A stretch of 64,000 bases of DNA, taken from positions 620,001 through 684,000 of the forward strand of contig OZ251222.1 in NCBI GenBank assembly GCA_965240325.2, written 5' to 3'. This document shows, in pieces, positions 41,416 to 50,176 of the stretch (positions are counted from its first letter, which is position 1; every line of letters begins with the position of its first letter). The notes beneath the pieces are model-generated. The model was given only the letters and a program-made list of their open reading frames with translations. It was not told the DNA's origin and made no database searches. The position numbers and the translations under genes are program-made. This stretch comes from Rebecca billardiae RCC1528. Lineage: Eukaryota; Haptophyta.

Positions 41416-43286
41416 GGAGCCAGGCCAGCGCCGACATGAGCGCGCGCGCGCTCACCGCCGAGGAGGTCCTCCTCTGCTACAACCGAGCCATCGCCAGGTT
41501 CCTCTTCACGTTCACGTGGCTCTCTCTGTTCGGCCGGATCCTGGTGATGCTCCCGCGCATGCACTCGACGACGGCGGCGGTGCAGCTGCGGCGGATCTGG
41601 CTGTCGTACGCGCAGGTGCTGCTCATGCTCGCGACGAGCGACATGGTCGCCATCGCGCTCGAGAACGAGGCCGCGTCGCGCGGCCTGGGCGAGGCACAGC
41701 TGTGCCCGCCAGACAACGTGCCCTTTGCCGAGATGGAGATCTCGTGGCTGGCCGCGGTGGTCGAGAAGTTGCTGCTCGGCCTCGTGTGCCTGCACCCGCG
41801 CTCGCGCGAGGTGCTGCAGCGGCTGCTGTCGCGGCAGGGGCAGTCGGCCGCGCGCGCCGCGGGGCTCGCCAGCCTGCTCGGCGGGCGCACGGTGGCCGAG
41901 GCCAAGCGGCTCGCGTACTCAAACCTGCGCGCGGTGCGGTGCGACCGTATCACGCGCGAGTCGCTCGCCTCCAACCAGCCCGACGAGGCCGCGTTCGCCA
42001 TGTCTGAGGCTGTGAGCGAGGGGCAGACGATCGACGCCTTCTGCTCGCACAGCTGGCACGACCCGCCCGACGGCAAGTGGGAAGCACTGCAGGCGTGGCG
42101 CGCCGCCTTTGTCGCCAAGCACGGCCGCGAGCCGCGCATCTGGCTGGACAAGTTCTGCATCTCGGCGTCCGCGATCGACGAGCAGCTCGCCTCGCTGCCG
42201 GTCAACCTGATGGCGTGCGACGTGGTGCTGGCCATCGCCGGCCCGTCGTTCCTCACGAGGCTGTGGTGCGTGCTCGAGCTGTGGCTCTTCGTGCAGATCG
42301 GCGCCGAGCCCTCGGCGCTGCAGCTGCGCGTGATCCCGACCGAGTCGACAAACCGGGAGCCAGATGGCGCAGAGGATGACGACGGCCCGATTCCGGTCAC
42401 AAAGTTCTCCTCGTCCAAAAGCGCGCTCGCCGCGCCGCTGGTGGCGGTGGTGCGGCCGAGCGTGGTCGACGTGGGCGCCGAGTCCCCCTCCGAGTCCCCA
42501 GCAGCGTCGCCCAACCCGTCGCCGGCCCCTTCGACGACGTGGACGGGATCTGTGCCGCCACCGGCCAGCACGTGCGCGGAGCCGCGCCGGTCCACGAGCC
42601 CGGGCGGCACCGCGGCCTCCAGCACGGGCGCTGCAAGCAGCTCGGCAGCCGGCATGAACTCCACCGCGGGGACCAGCTTCACGGGCGCAAGCTACCGCAG
42701 CAGCGCGAGCAGGGAGAGCAGCGGCGGCGCGTACACCACGCGCACGCTGATGCGCTTATCGAGCCGCTCGCAGGCCACGGTCTCGCCCTCCAGCTCCACA
42801 GCCCGCCTGGCCATCTCGCTGCGTGGCCTGAGGCGCACTCGCTCGCGATCGCCCGCCGGGACGCCGCCTTCGCCCAGCTCCTCCCTGCCCGTGCCTGGGC
42901 TCGAGACCTTCGACGCGCGCGCGGCGATGTGCGCGCCCCAGCATGTGCGCATGCGGCTTGTCGCGATCATGACGGCGGGCTCCGGCTCGATCGAGGCGTG
43001 CAACTCGGAGATGGTCGAGTTCATTCGGCGCGCGCGGGAGGTCGGCCAGGTCAGCCAGGTGGGCTGGCTCGGCGCCACCCGCGCGGCCATCTCCAACTCG
43101 GGCAGCATACACGTCCGCAGGGAGGGCTCGCGCAGCAGGCACGGCATGGGGCGCACGTCCCACGGCTCGGGCTCAGCCCCGAGCGACCTAGCCGAGATGG
43201 TGGACGGGCAAGGCGACTCGCAGGCAATGAGCACCCCGCAGCCCGCGGGCGCGGAGGGGACGTGGTTGGCACGGTCTACAACGTGA
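40833..43286 (+). CDS. Multipass membrane protein with TIR-like domain
   Basis: 817 residues from the ATG at 40833 (an upstream GTG extends the frame). After a polar leader, about six hydrophobic segments follow (VVGYIFVALGTCLYGWTVL, WLWFAVVSASISGIML, FLFTFTWLSLFGRILVML, SYAQVLLMLATSDMVAIAL, WLAAVVEKLLLGLVCL), with a poly-Ala run between. Residues about 399-510 are a TIR-like domain: IDAFCSHSWHDPPDGKWEAL, RIWLDKFCISASAI, LPVNLMACDVVLAIAG and SFLTRLWCVLELWLF. The E of WCVLEL aligns with the WCLxEL glutamate that is catalytic in TIR NADases. Similar SHSWHD/WLDKxCI/RLWCxxEL domains occur in other algae and oomycetes. The rest is Ser/Pro-rich and looks disordered, apart from a short helix-forming tail (SEMVEFIRRAREVG). 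Signalling at a membrane is the natural inference; no substrate is shown. Confidence 0.75.
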
Positions 43287-43638
43287 AAGGCGGACGACGA
43301 GCGGAGACTCCAGATGGCTTAGCAGGCTTTTCAGAGCGTCCTGCGTCCGTCTTGGCACTGGTCGGCCTGACACGACCGCCGGCGGCGCGAGAGACGGAGA
43401 CAGCAGCTCGTGGAGCGCGGCTACTTCAGTACTGCTAATTGCCTGCTATCTACGAATTCGTAAAGTATAGCATGCCACGTCGTTAAGTATAGCTATGCTA
43501 GCTGCTAGTACACTATTTGTAAATTGAAGCTACGGCGGTATTGTTTTTAAAGGGGAATTGTTCGCGTCGTCATTAATTTAAATCGTTCCTGCGGAATCCT
43601 GGAATCCTGCCGCCTCTGCACGGCTCACCTATCCCAGG
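43287..43638. other. Intergenic
   Basis: About 350 bp between two plus-strand genes; the second half is AT-rich (taaagtatag, ttttaaagg, attaatttaaat) and probably holds the 3' end of one transcript and the promoter of the next. Nothing else seen. Confidence 0.5.
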
Positions 43639-44163
43639 ATGGCGGACCCATCATGGGTGCCCGAGGATGAGATCGCGTTTGTGGCGAAATCGGACGCGAA
43701 GGACGATCGGGTGAACGACGGGGCGAACTACAAGGGTCTCATGCGACCCTCAGAGTACAAGGCCAAGCGCGAGCAGGTGAAGCAGGGGGAGGAAAAGTGG
43801 AAGGCGCAGCGCTTGAAAGAGGCGTGTGACCGTGATGCGGAGGCGGCGGCGACGGCAGCTAAAGAGGTGCGCCGCGGGGATGGGTCCTGTTTCATGCCAA
43901 CCCTACTCCCATTAGTGCTTGCACACGCCACCGCCATGCTCATGTTCGCTCGCGCCCCGTCTGCGCAGCGCGAAAATCGACTTCAAAAGAAGAAGCTCGA
44001 GCTCCAGCAACAGCTCACCGGTCACGATGCGCGGACTACGACTGCTGCGGCGCCGTCCACGGCTGAAGTCCCGGCCCCATCGGAGCGCAAGGGTAAGAAA
44101 AGGAAGAAGCCGACAGGAGCATCTTCGACGCTCTCTTTTGCTGCGGAAGATGAGGAGGAGTGA
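43639..44163 (+). CDS. Small charged protein with one in-frame intron, unknown
   Basis: I do not recognise it with confidence. The open frame is 174 codons, but 43867-43968 (102 bp, GTGCGC...GCGCAG) is almost certainly an unspliced phase-0 intron: its translation is hydrophobic and out of character, and removing it joins AAATAAKE to RENRLQKKKLELQQQL in one continuous helix. The mature protein would be 140 residues: an N-terminal motif ADPSWVPEDEIAFVAKSD, a segment NYKGLMRPSEYKAKREQVKQ, a long charged helix, a basic KGKKRKKP nuclear-signal-like patch, and a tail SSTLSFAAEDEEE. The LSF-plus-acidic tail resembles small nuclear or spliceosome-linked proteins such as FAM50/XAP5, but the similarity is weak. 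Confidence 0.7.
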   Translation: MADPSWVPEDEIAFVAKSDAKDDRVNDGANYKGLMRPSEYKAKREQVKQGEEKWKAQRLKEACDRDAEAAATAAKEVRRGDGSCFMPTLLPLVLAHATAMLMFARAPSAQRENRLQKKKLELQQQLTGHDARTTTAAAPSTAEVPAPSERKGKKRKKPTGASSTLSFAAEDEEE

Positions 44164-45106
44164 GCAATTCGCGTGCCCGCTTTTCCATGCGCTGCACCGT
44201 GCCTGCGGCATGAATGCTGAGTCTGCTGACTTCCACTTCTTTCTAGTTCTGCTAGCAAATCCAATGGCAGTTCAGATGCTGATAATAAATATTCAGCCGC
44301 CGCATATCGCTCTACACTCGCGGGGCTTCGTCGGGCCGTCGTGGCCGCGCCGACGACACTCCGGGCTCACCGACGGTTCCGCGTCTGTCACCCTAGTCTA
44401 AATGCGGATTGCGGTCATGACACTCGGGCGGGTACGGTCGTCACTGCGGTCTGCGCCTCAGTCTCAGAGCACGCGGGCCGCGCCGGCGCGGAGCGGCGGC
44501 TCATCAGTCGTCGGCGCCAATTCGGCAGCGCCAGCAAGCGGCAGCCGACTGCCGCGCCCGCCACCGCCAGTGACGGTGCGGCAACGCCGCAGTGTGAGTG
44601 AGTGAGTGACGCGGTCGCGGGGCCCCGCCCCCGGCCGCCCGGAGGCGCCGTTGCCGCGGTTGCGGTTCGGGAGTGCCGGACGCTGCTAACTACACTCATT
44701 TTCTACAGTACTCGCCGTAATAAGGCTCACCCTCACTCACTGCGGAGCGCGTCGAGCGACTACTGTAGCTAGCAGTGATGATGCCAGTGGCACGGTTTTA
44801 CCCGCGGTTCGGGCACGCTGAGGCGGGCGGTAGTTGGCGGCGTGACGATCGTCATCAAATCATCATCGCGAGTCAAGTAAGTTATTGAAGTAGCTAGACT
44901 GCTAGTATTTACTAGCTAGCTATAGTAATAACGACATGACGACAGTCGGATTATTAATTCTGATGCTGCCTTATAGATCGTCGCGATATGATGTCATCAC
45001 AATAATATTATGTCGATCACTGCTTTAATAGTCGATGATGACGATGACGATGCGCCGCCTGCTGCTAGGACCAACAGCAGCTCCGACAGTCTTATTAGGC
45101 TTCCAT
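44164..45106. other. Intergenic, convergent 3' ends
   Basis: About 940 bp between two stop codons. 44170-44700 is GC-mixed with short meaningless frames; 44700-45060 is AT-rich with tagctagct words. No gene or RNA identified. Confidence 0.5.
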
Positions 45107-46687
45107 CTAGCTTCCAAGAGGGCCGAGCGGCTGGGGCCGACTGTACTGCGGAGGCAACCGCCGTCGGGCCTCAGTCGAGAGGCGCCCTGGCGGCGGCGAC
45201 CAGGTGCTGCCGCTGCCAGCCGATTCCAGTCGTCCCGCACGGGCTGAAGCCAAGCGCAGCGTGGCTTCATGCGCAAGCGTCGGCATCAGGGCGTGCGGGA
45301 GCGGCGGCAGCCTCCACCGGGTAGCGTACTGGTCCTTGCTGCCGGGCACGTGTCGCGGGTCGGGGTGGTCTCGCAGCTTGAACTGATACTCGTCGATGGC
45401 TGCCCTCCACTGGATCGCAGGCACGTGCACACGAGCCGAATCGTTCCTCGAGGCGGGCCAGATCCGGCCGAGCAGCCGCAGAAGCTGCTCCGCGGGCACC
45501 CGCGCGACGAGCTGGTTGCTGAGATCATCGTACGACCACGGCCGCTTCGCGCCCTTGCTCGTGTCCCTGCGCGGCACAGACCCCTCGACAAACAACGGGA
45601 AGTGGCGCAGGCCCGACTCGAGCGCGCAGACGGTGTAGTAGATCCAGTTCGCCGACATGTCGTTGCGCAGCGCGCCGTGGATCTCGACGACGAACGAGCC
45701 GGGCGCCATCAGCCGGCAGAGGTGCAGGCTGCTGCCGAACAGGCTGATCAGCAGCGCGGTGCGCGCGAACAGCCGAGACTCGTCCGCAAACGAGCCGAGG
45801 TGCTCCACGTCGGCCTCGACAAAGGTGTACGTCGGGTGCGTCGCCGCCGCCCATTCTTCGACCGCGCGCACGAGCGCGGGCTCGTTGTGCAGCCGACGCC
45901 CGTTGCTCCAGTGCTCCGTCCTCACGAAGAGGATGGTGTCAGGCCGGGCCGACGGTTTCACGCCGAGCGCCTTCACCACGTGCTCGCGGAAGCTCGGAGG
46001 CGCGCTTTGCCCCTTGGACTGCATGATGGTTGTGATGAGGTGCACGCGCGCGCGGAGCTCGGCGGGCACGCCGCCGTGCTGCACGCAGCAGCCACGCGCA
46101 CAGAACGGGACCCACGGTGCGCGCTCGACGACCACGCCGAACACGGCTGTGGAGTTGAACCAGCCGGCGATCTCGGCAAACGCGCGCGAGCCCGGCTGCT
46201 CGCCCGCCGGGATGAACACGCGGATGGGTGGGCTCGACACCGCTCTAGCGTGCGCGCGCTCGAGCGCACGTGCACGCAGGAGCGTGTAGTACACCTTGTA
46301 CACCAGGCCGAACATGTGCCCAAAGACGTCGGGCTCGTGGGTCCCTTGCTGGAACGAGAGCGCCACGAGCCGAGCGTCGCCTGCGACTCTTCGGAGCACG
46401 TCGACGGCCTCGTTTGGATGCGTCGCACACGACGCTCGAGCGCTGCCGTTGATTTCGATCACCTCGCTGAGCGGTGTGATGGATGCATAGTCGCTTTCGC
46501 GCACGACTGCGGCGAGCGTCGGGCCGTGGAGTGCCAGCGACCACGGCTGCATGCCGGCTGGATTCGACCAGGCACGCTCGCGCTGGGCGTCGCTCGTCAC
46601 ACGGCACCTGCGCGCGAGGTACAGCGCATGCGCCGATGTGAGCGTCAACAGCCAAAGCACGCTCGCGTTACGACCCTTCCTGGGCAT
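45107..46687 (-). CDS. GT61-type glycosyltransferase
   Basis: Type II Golgi-style enzyme of the GT61 (DUF563) family, which includes plant xylosyl- and arabinosyl-transferases and animal EOGT. 526 residues from the ATG at 46687. A short hydrophobic stretch near the N-terminus (VLWLLTLTSAHALYLA) can serve as anchor or signal. The catalytic half carries ILFVRTEHWSNGRRLHNEPA, then TYTFVEADVEHLGSFADESR, LLISLFGSSLHLCRLMAPGS and FVVEIHGALRNDM, which parallel the family's R..R.I.NE, D....F..Q and HGA.L.N...PGS.VIE motifs; the usual HGA before the PGS motif is replaced by FGS here. Two Cys-rich spots (FCARGCCVQHG) and potential N-glycosylation sites (NGS, NST, NDS) fit a secretory location. Donor and acceptor sugars cannot be read from sequence. 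Confidence 0.8.
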   Translation of the reverse strand: MPRKGRNASVLWLLTLTSAHALYLARRCRVTSDAQRERAWSNPAGMQPWSLALHGPTLAAVVRESDYASITPLSEVIEINGSARASCATHPNEAVDVLRRVAGDARLVALSFQQGTHEPDVFGHMFGLVYKVYYTLLRARALERAHARAVSSPPIRVFIPAGEQPGSRAFAEIAGWFNSTAVFGVVVERAPWVPFCARGCCVQHGGVPAELRARVHLITTIMQSKGQSAPPSFREHVVKALGVKPSARPDTILFVRTEHWSNGRRLHNEPALVRAVEEWAAATHPTYTFVEADVEHLGSFADESRLFARTALLISLFGSSLHLCRLMAPGSFVVEIHGALRNDMSANWIYYTVCALESGLRHFPLFVEGSVPRRDTSKGAKRPWSYDDLSNQLVARVPAEQLLRLLGRIWPASRNDSARVHVPAIQWRAAIDEYQFKLRDHPDPRHVPGSKDQYATRWRLPPLPHALMPTLAHEATLRLASARAGRLESAGSGSTWSPPPGRLSTEARRRLPPQYSRPQPLGPLGS

Positions 46688-47677
46688 CCCGGCCCTTGCG
46701 GCGGAGTAGGTTCAGAATCTTGAACATTCGGCACGCGAGCCGACCGCCGCCATGCTTGACAACCGTTCCATTTTCTTAATTTATTTCATCGACGATCCTC
46801 ATCACAATCATATCCATCATCATACAGTCCTACAGTTTACTAAGAATAACAGGCAGGCACTCATTCTATGATCGATTTAACGACACAGGTCTGTAGGACG
46901 GCGCAGGTCTCCTGATTATTCGACGATTCGTCGTCGGCAGTGCCCGATCGTCGACGACACGAAGTCGGCGCTGGTGGCAGAGAATACGTACGGCCTGAAT
47001 AACCGCGATCGAATGGCTTACTTGAGCGCGGCCTTGAGCTGCCACTGGAGCGCGAACCACCTGCGCTGCGCGGCTCGCATGGACCTGCTGTGCCCCGAGC
47101 GAGGGCGAGGGCGCAGGTCCGGATGTCAGACGGCCGTCTCAGCCGCTGGCGGCTGGGCCTTGGCGGGTGGTCCAGCGGTGATGTAGTCGTCCCCGTGAGT
47201 GCCCTGCGCGGCCACGTGCGCGCTTGCCGCTCTGCTCAGCTGGCTTGCTGGCGGCGGCTGTCGCTGCTGCGGCGTGCCGGGTACGCTTTGCCCCGACTGG
47301 CCTCTGCTGCGGCGCATCCTCGTCGTCCGAGTCGCCGTTCATGGATGACGCTGAGTCTCAGTCCGCGTGGGGGGCAGCTGTATCTCGCCTGCCTGCCAGC
47401 TGTGGGCGTCTCTTCTTCTTATTAGTAGTAAACGGTATCACTTTATTATTTTATCATCACAATATGATACTACTACGTAATAATGTTTTGATCACTTGAT
47501 GCTGCGCTGCTCGGGACTGCTGGCGCGATGACAAGCTCGCCCGGTGGTCATCGCTCTGACGCGTTTACCATGCAGTATAGAGCCACCAGTGCCCCGGCCC
47601 AGATCACAGCACGCATGCTCTGCATCGCACGGCGGGCCCTGCGCGCAGCGCGCGGAGCTCCGGCCCTCGGAGGGCAT
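46688..47677. other. Intergenic with one doubtful small gene
   Basis: About 990 bp between the start of the glycosyltransferase and the stop of SAE1. 46690-47000 and 47420-47520 are AT-rich. 47020-47342 is GC-rich and may hold a small minus-strand gene (listed separately). Confidence 0.45.
47139..47342 (-). CDS. Doubtful small gene, minus strand
   Basis: An ATG at 47342 opens MNGDSDDEDAPQQRPVGAK followed by a basic stretch, 67 codons in all. The same GC-rich block in other minus-strand frames reads HGDDYITAGPPAKAQPPAAE (stop near 47126) and RWFALQWQLKAALK (stop near 47019), so a two- or three-exon gene covering 47342-47019 is possible. I could not find splice sites that join these frames cleanly. 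It may be no gene at all. Confidence 0.22.
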   Translation of the reverse strand: MNGDSDDEDAPQQRPVGAKRTRHAAAATAAASKPAEQSGKRARGRAGHSRGRLHHRWTTRQGPAASG

Positions 47678-48876
47678 TCAGTGCGCCGGCGCGAGGCGCA
47701 CGACGCGGCCGCCGCCCTGGGGCGGCGCAGAGACGCAGTCGAGGCAGAGGAAGTTGTTGATCGGCGTGTCCTTGCCCGAGATCAGCTTGATCACCTCCTG
47801 CCCGATCAGCCCGCCAAGGATCGCGCACGTGGGCGAGAGCGCCGGGCTGGCGTTCGCGCGAACCACCTCGACGTCCTCCTTCGTCAGCGTCGAAGGCGGC
47901 AGCGCGAGCTGCTCGAGGGTGTGCGCGACCGCAGTGTCCACGGCCTGCTTGCCGTAGTGCGCGCGCTGCGCGGCGAGCACACGCGCGATATCGGCAGGCT
48001 GCTTGACGCTGGTGGCGCCGGCGAGCGCGTTCTGTGGTGCGGCATGCGGCAGGTGGCGAGTTCACGCGCGCACGCGCGCTCAGCCCGCGGCGCCACGCGG
48101 CGCAGCGCGACGCAGGAGGGCGGGCAGCTGGCTGGCGCGCGCGAGCGCGGGCGCGCGGGCGCGCGCACCTCGACTGCGGGATAGGAGATGGACTTGGGCT
48201 GCGTGGTCGAGGTGGACTCACCGTCCGCCAGCTTCTTCGTCGTGGTCTCCGTGTACGCATACTCGCCAAGGTCCAACAGGGCATAGCCGTACAGGCCCGA
48301 AGCCCCCGCGCCGAAGAAGTACACCGGCTTCTTGCCCGCCGTCGCGCCACCGCCGTCCGGCTGTGCATGCGCGCTGGGCTCGGCGACGCGCTGCCGCTTC
48401 GCGCCGGAGGGGCCGTCCGCCTGGGCGGCCGGCGTCGGCGCGGTGCGGGCGGCGCGGGCCGTCATGCCAAGTCGCAGGATGTCCGCAAGCTCGAGCTCCG
48501 TTGCCACCACGACGTCGAACTGCGCCAGGTGATCTGAGCCGAGCGTGCGCACGTCGCGCGGCTCGCTGGCGACCGTGACGGACGGGTTGAGCTCGCGCAG
48601 GAAGGCGAGCGAGGCCTCCGCGCGGTTGCGGCCGACATCAGAGGACGAGAGCAGGAACTGCCCGCCGGTGCCCACGTCGGCCTCCGTCACCGCCTCGTGG
48701 TCCTGCAGCGTGACGTGCCCGACGCCCGAGAGGACGAGGTTCTTGGCGACCTCGGCGGTGAGCCCACCTGCGCCACAGAGGAGCACGCGCGTGCTGCCCA
48801 TGCGCAGCTGCGTCTCCATGCCCCACAGCCGGATCTGCCGGTCATACCGTTTCGTGTCGATCTCGTCCGTCGCCAT
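47678..48876 (-). CDS. SAE1: SUMO-activating enzyme E1 subunit 1 (AOS1/SAE1)
   Basis: The non-catalytic half of the SUMO E1, paired with SAE2/UBA2 in the nucleus. Exon 1 is 48876-48169 and exon 2 is 48031-47678; intron 48168-48032 starts GTGCGC and ends CACAG, joining SISYPAVE to NALAGATSVKQ in phase 0. 353 residues, close to human SAE1 (346). Marks: RYDRQIRLWGMETQLRM, the Rossmann-type nucleotide loop VLLCGAGGLTAEVAKNLVLS, VGRNRAEASLAFLRELNP, YGYALLDLGEYAYTE (YHGYTFANLGEHEF in human), and C-terminal PTCAILGGLIGQEVIKLISG with NNFLCLDCVS. As expected for this subunit there is no E1 catalytic Cys domain. An upstream in-frame ATG at 49083 would add about 69 residues, but the family starts near 48876. 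The 5' end faces the left arm of the inverted repeat. Confidence 0.93.
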
Positions 48877-49231
48877 CCCGCCGTTGTCGTTCGCGTCGCC
48901 GCGCTGCCTCCCGCTTCGCGCCAAACGCGCTTCCGCCGGTGAGCAGCGGTCGCTCGCGAGCGCGCGGCGCCGGGTGGGCGCGTACGCACGCGAGACGTCC
49001 AGTCCTGCCTCCCGACAGCGGCGCTCGTGGGCATCCGGACTCCAATAGACGACGACACAAGGCAGCATGGGGCTCGAAGCCATGGGATCGGCCGTCAGAG
49101 GCCGCTCGAGCGACTTCGTGTCAGGCGAGGCAGATCGCGCCAGTGCGAGGCGAGGCAGACGCTCGCCTGCCTCGCCCAGCAGGCGAGGCAGCTAAGCTAG
49201 TAAAGCCGCGGCCGAACTTTACGAAAGCCAA
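48877..49231. promoter_or_regulatory. Divergent 5' region, SAE1 / left microgene
   Basis: About 355 bp between opposite starts. The half nearest the microgene lies within the inverted-repeat arm and carries the GGCGAGGCAG repeats. Confidence 0.4.
49124..49191. promoter_or_regulatory. Cluster of GGCGAGGCAG words, mirrored at 50058-50125
   Basis: The decamer GGCGAGGCAG occurs at 49124, 49149 and 49182, with its complement at 49168-49177. The second and the complementary copy can pair as a stem (GGCGAGGCA...TGCCTCGCC). The cluster lies 40-110 bp before the microgene ATG and is repeated in the other arm. It could be a factor-binding cluster or simply a GC-rich tandem motif. Confidence 0.5.
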
Positions 49232-49522
49232 ATGTCTGCCGGTGCGCCGCCCGTCTTTGCGCACGGTGACAAGGGCGCGCGAGGGCGCTTCCTCACGATC
49301 CCGAAGAGCGCTGCGCGCGGCGTCGCGTTGGCGGCGGCAGCGGCGCTGGGGTGTATCTTGCCCATTCTGCTTGGCGGTGCGCGCTCATGACGCCTCGGCC
49401 GCCGCCACGCCATGCGCGACCGGGCGTGTCGCCTTCTTGACGGGCAGTGCACGCGCCCTTGCAAGCGCACAGCCGTGAAGAGCCGAGAGCGTCCGTCGCG
49501 CGCACGCCGCCCACGCGGGATG
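49232..49522 (+). CDS. Left copy of a tiny one-membrane-segment protein gene
   Basis: I do not recognise this protein. The ATG at 49232 opens MSAGAPPVFAHGDKG, then a basic patch, then one hydrophobic segment (GVALAAAAALGCILPILLGG). Unspliced, it stops at 49390 after 52 residues. A donor GTGCGC at 49377 and an acceptor gcacag at 49472 would remove 96 bp and continue AVKSRERPSRARRPRGM to the end of the arm at 49522. Beyond the arm the frame continues into unique spacer (MLCVINEATLPMRSAEF) and has no stop until 49864, deep in the other arm's antisense, unless spliced again at atgcag-gtgagc (49631). The left copy therefore looks truncated or fused relative to the right copy. It is divergent from SAE1. 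Confidence 0.55.
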
Positions 49523-49666
49523 CTTTGTGTTATCAACGAAGCCACCTTGCCCATGCGCTCCGCCGAGTTCGCCATGCGTTCAGAGCAGTCAAGATCGCTG
49601 AACGAGAGGATGTCATCGGCTGAAATGCAGGTGAGCAGTGGTCATCGTAGTTGCTACCCATGGTCA

Positions 49667-50017
49667 TCATGGCTCGCACATGCCAGAGCGCGATCGCTCA
49701 GTGTCATACGAATAGTCCTGAAACCTCATCCCGCGTGGGCGGCGTGCGCGCGACGGACGCTCTCGGCTCTTCACGGCTGTGCGCTTGCAAGGGCGCGTGC
49801 ACTGCCCGTCAAGAAGGCGACACGCCCGGTCGCGCATGGCGTGGCGGCGGCCGAGGCGTCATGAGCGCGCACCGCCAAGCAGAATGGGCAAGATACACCC
49901 CAGCGCCGCTGCCGCCGCCAACGCGACGCCGCGCGCAGCGCTCTTCGGGATCGTGAGGAAGCGCCCTCGCGCGCCCTTGTCACCGTGCGCAAAGACGGGC
50001 GGCGCACCGGCAGACAT
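49667..50017 (-). CDS. Right copy of the tiny one-membrane-segment protein gene
   Basis: Mirror copy of the left microgene. Exon 1 is 50017-49873, intron 49872-49777 (GTGCGC...CACAG), exon 2 is 49776-49667; the total is 85 codons including stop, 84 residues. The first 64 residues lie within the repeat arm; residues about 66-84 (RFQDYSYDTERSRSGMCEP) come from unique spacer and end at a proper TGA, so this is more likely the complete version. The protein has a short N-terminus, one membrane helix and a basic C-terminal tail. Small inner-membrane or ER subunits look like this, but I cannot assign a complex. If the intron is not used, the product is the 52-residue form shared by both copies. It is divergent from the HSL-type hydrolase gene. 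Confidence 0.55.
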
Positions 50018-50151
50018 TTGGCTTTCGTAAAGTTCGGCCGCGGCTTTACTAGCTTAGCTGCCTCGCCTGCTGGGCGAGGCAGGCGAGCGTCTGCCTCGCC
50101 TCGCACTGGCGCGATCTGCCTCGCCTGACACGAAGTCGCTCGAGTGGCCTC
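49727..50151 (-). repeat. Right arm of a 425-bp inverted repeat
   Basis: Partner of 49098-49522, described there. It ends only 26 bp before the ATG of the next gene, so that gene's promoter lies largely inside the repeat. Confidence 0.95.
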
Positions 50152-50176
50152 CGTCATCGCCAGCCCTGCCGGCGGG

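Larger units (their letters stand above)
49098..49522 (+). repeat. Left arm of a 425-bp inverted repeat
   Basis: Bases 49098-49522 are the reverse complement of 50151-49727: every paired position sums to 99,249 from end to end, so there are no net insertions. I see a single mismatch (g in the left arm for a in the right, near the outer end). The arms are separated by 204 bp of unique DNA. The arm carries a promoter-like repeat cluster, a whole first exon, an intron and the start of a second exon of a tiny gene. Confidence 0.95.

Noticed and set aside
44401-44605. Short plus-strand frame beginning MRIAVMTLGRVRS.
   Set aside because: Ser/Arg-rich with overlapping alternative frames of equal quality and no splice context; treated as intergenic.
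49412-49864. A 150-codon plus-strand frame crossing the spacer of the inverted repeat.
   Set aside because: It runs from one arm into the antisense of the other and has no independent support; only its part up to about 49630 might be exon 2 of the left microgene.
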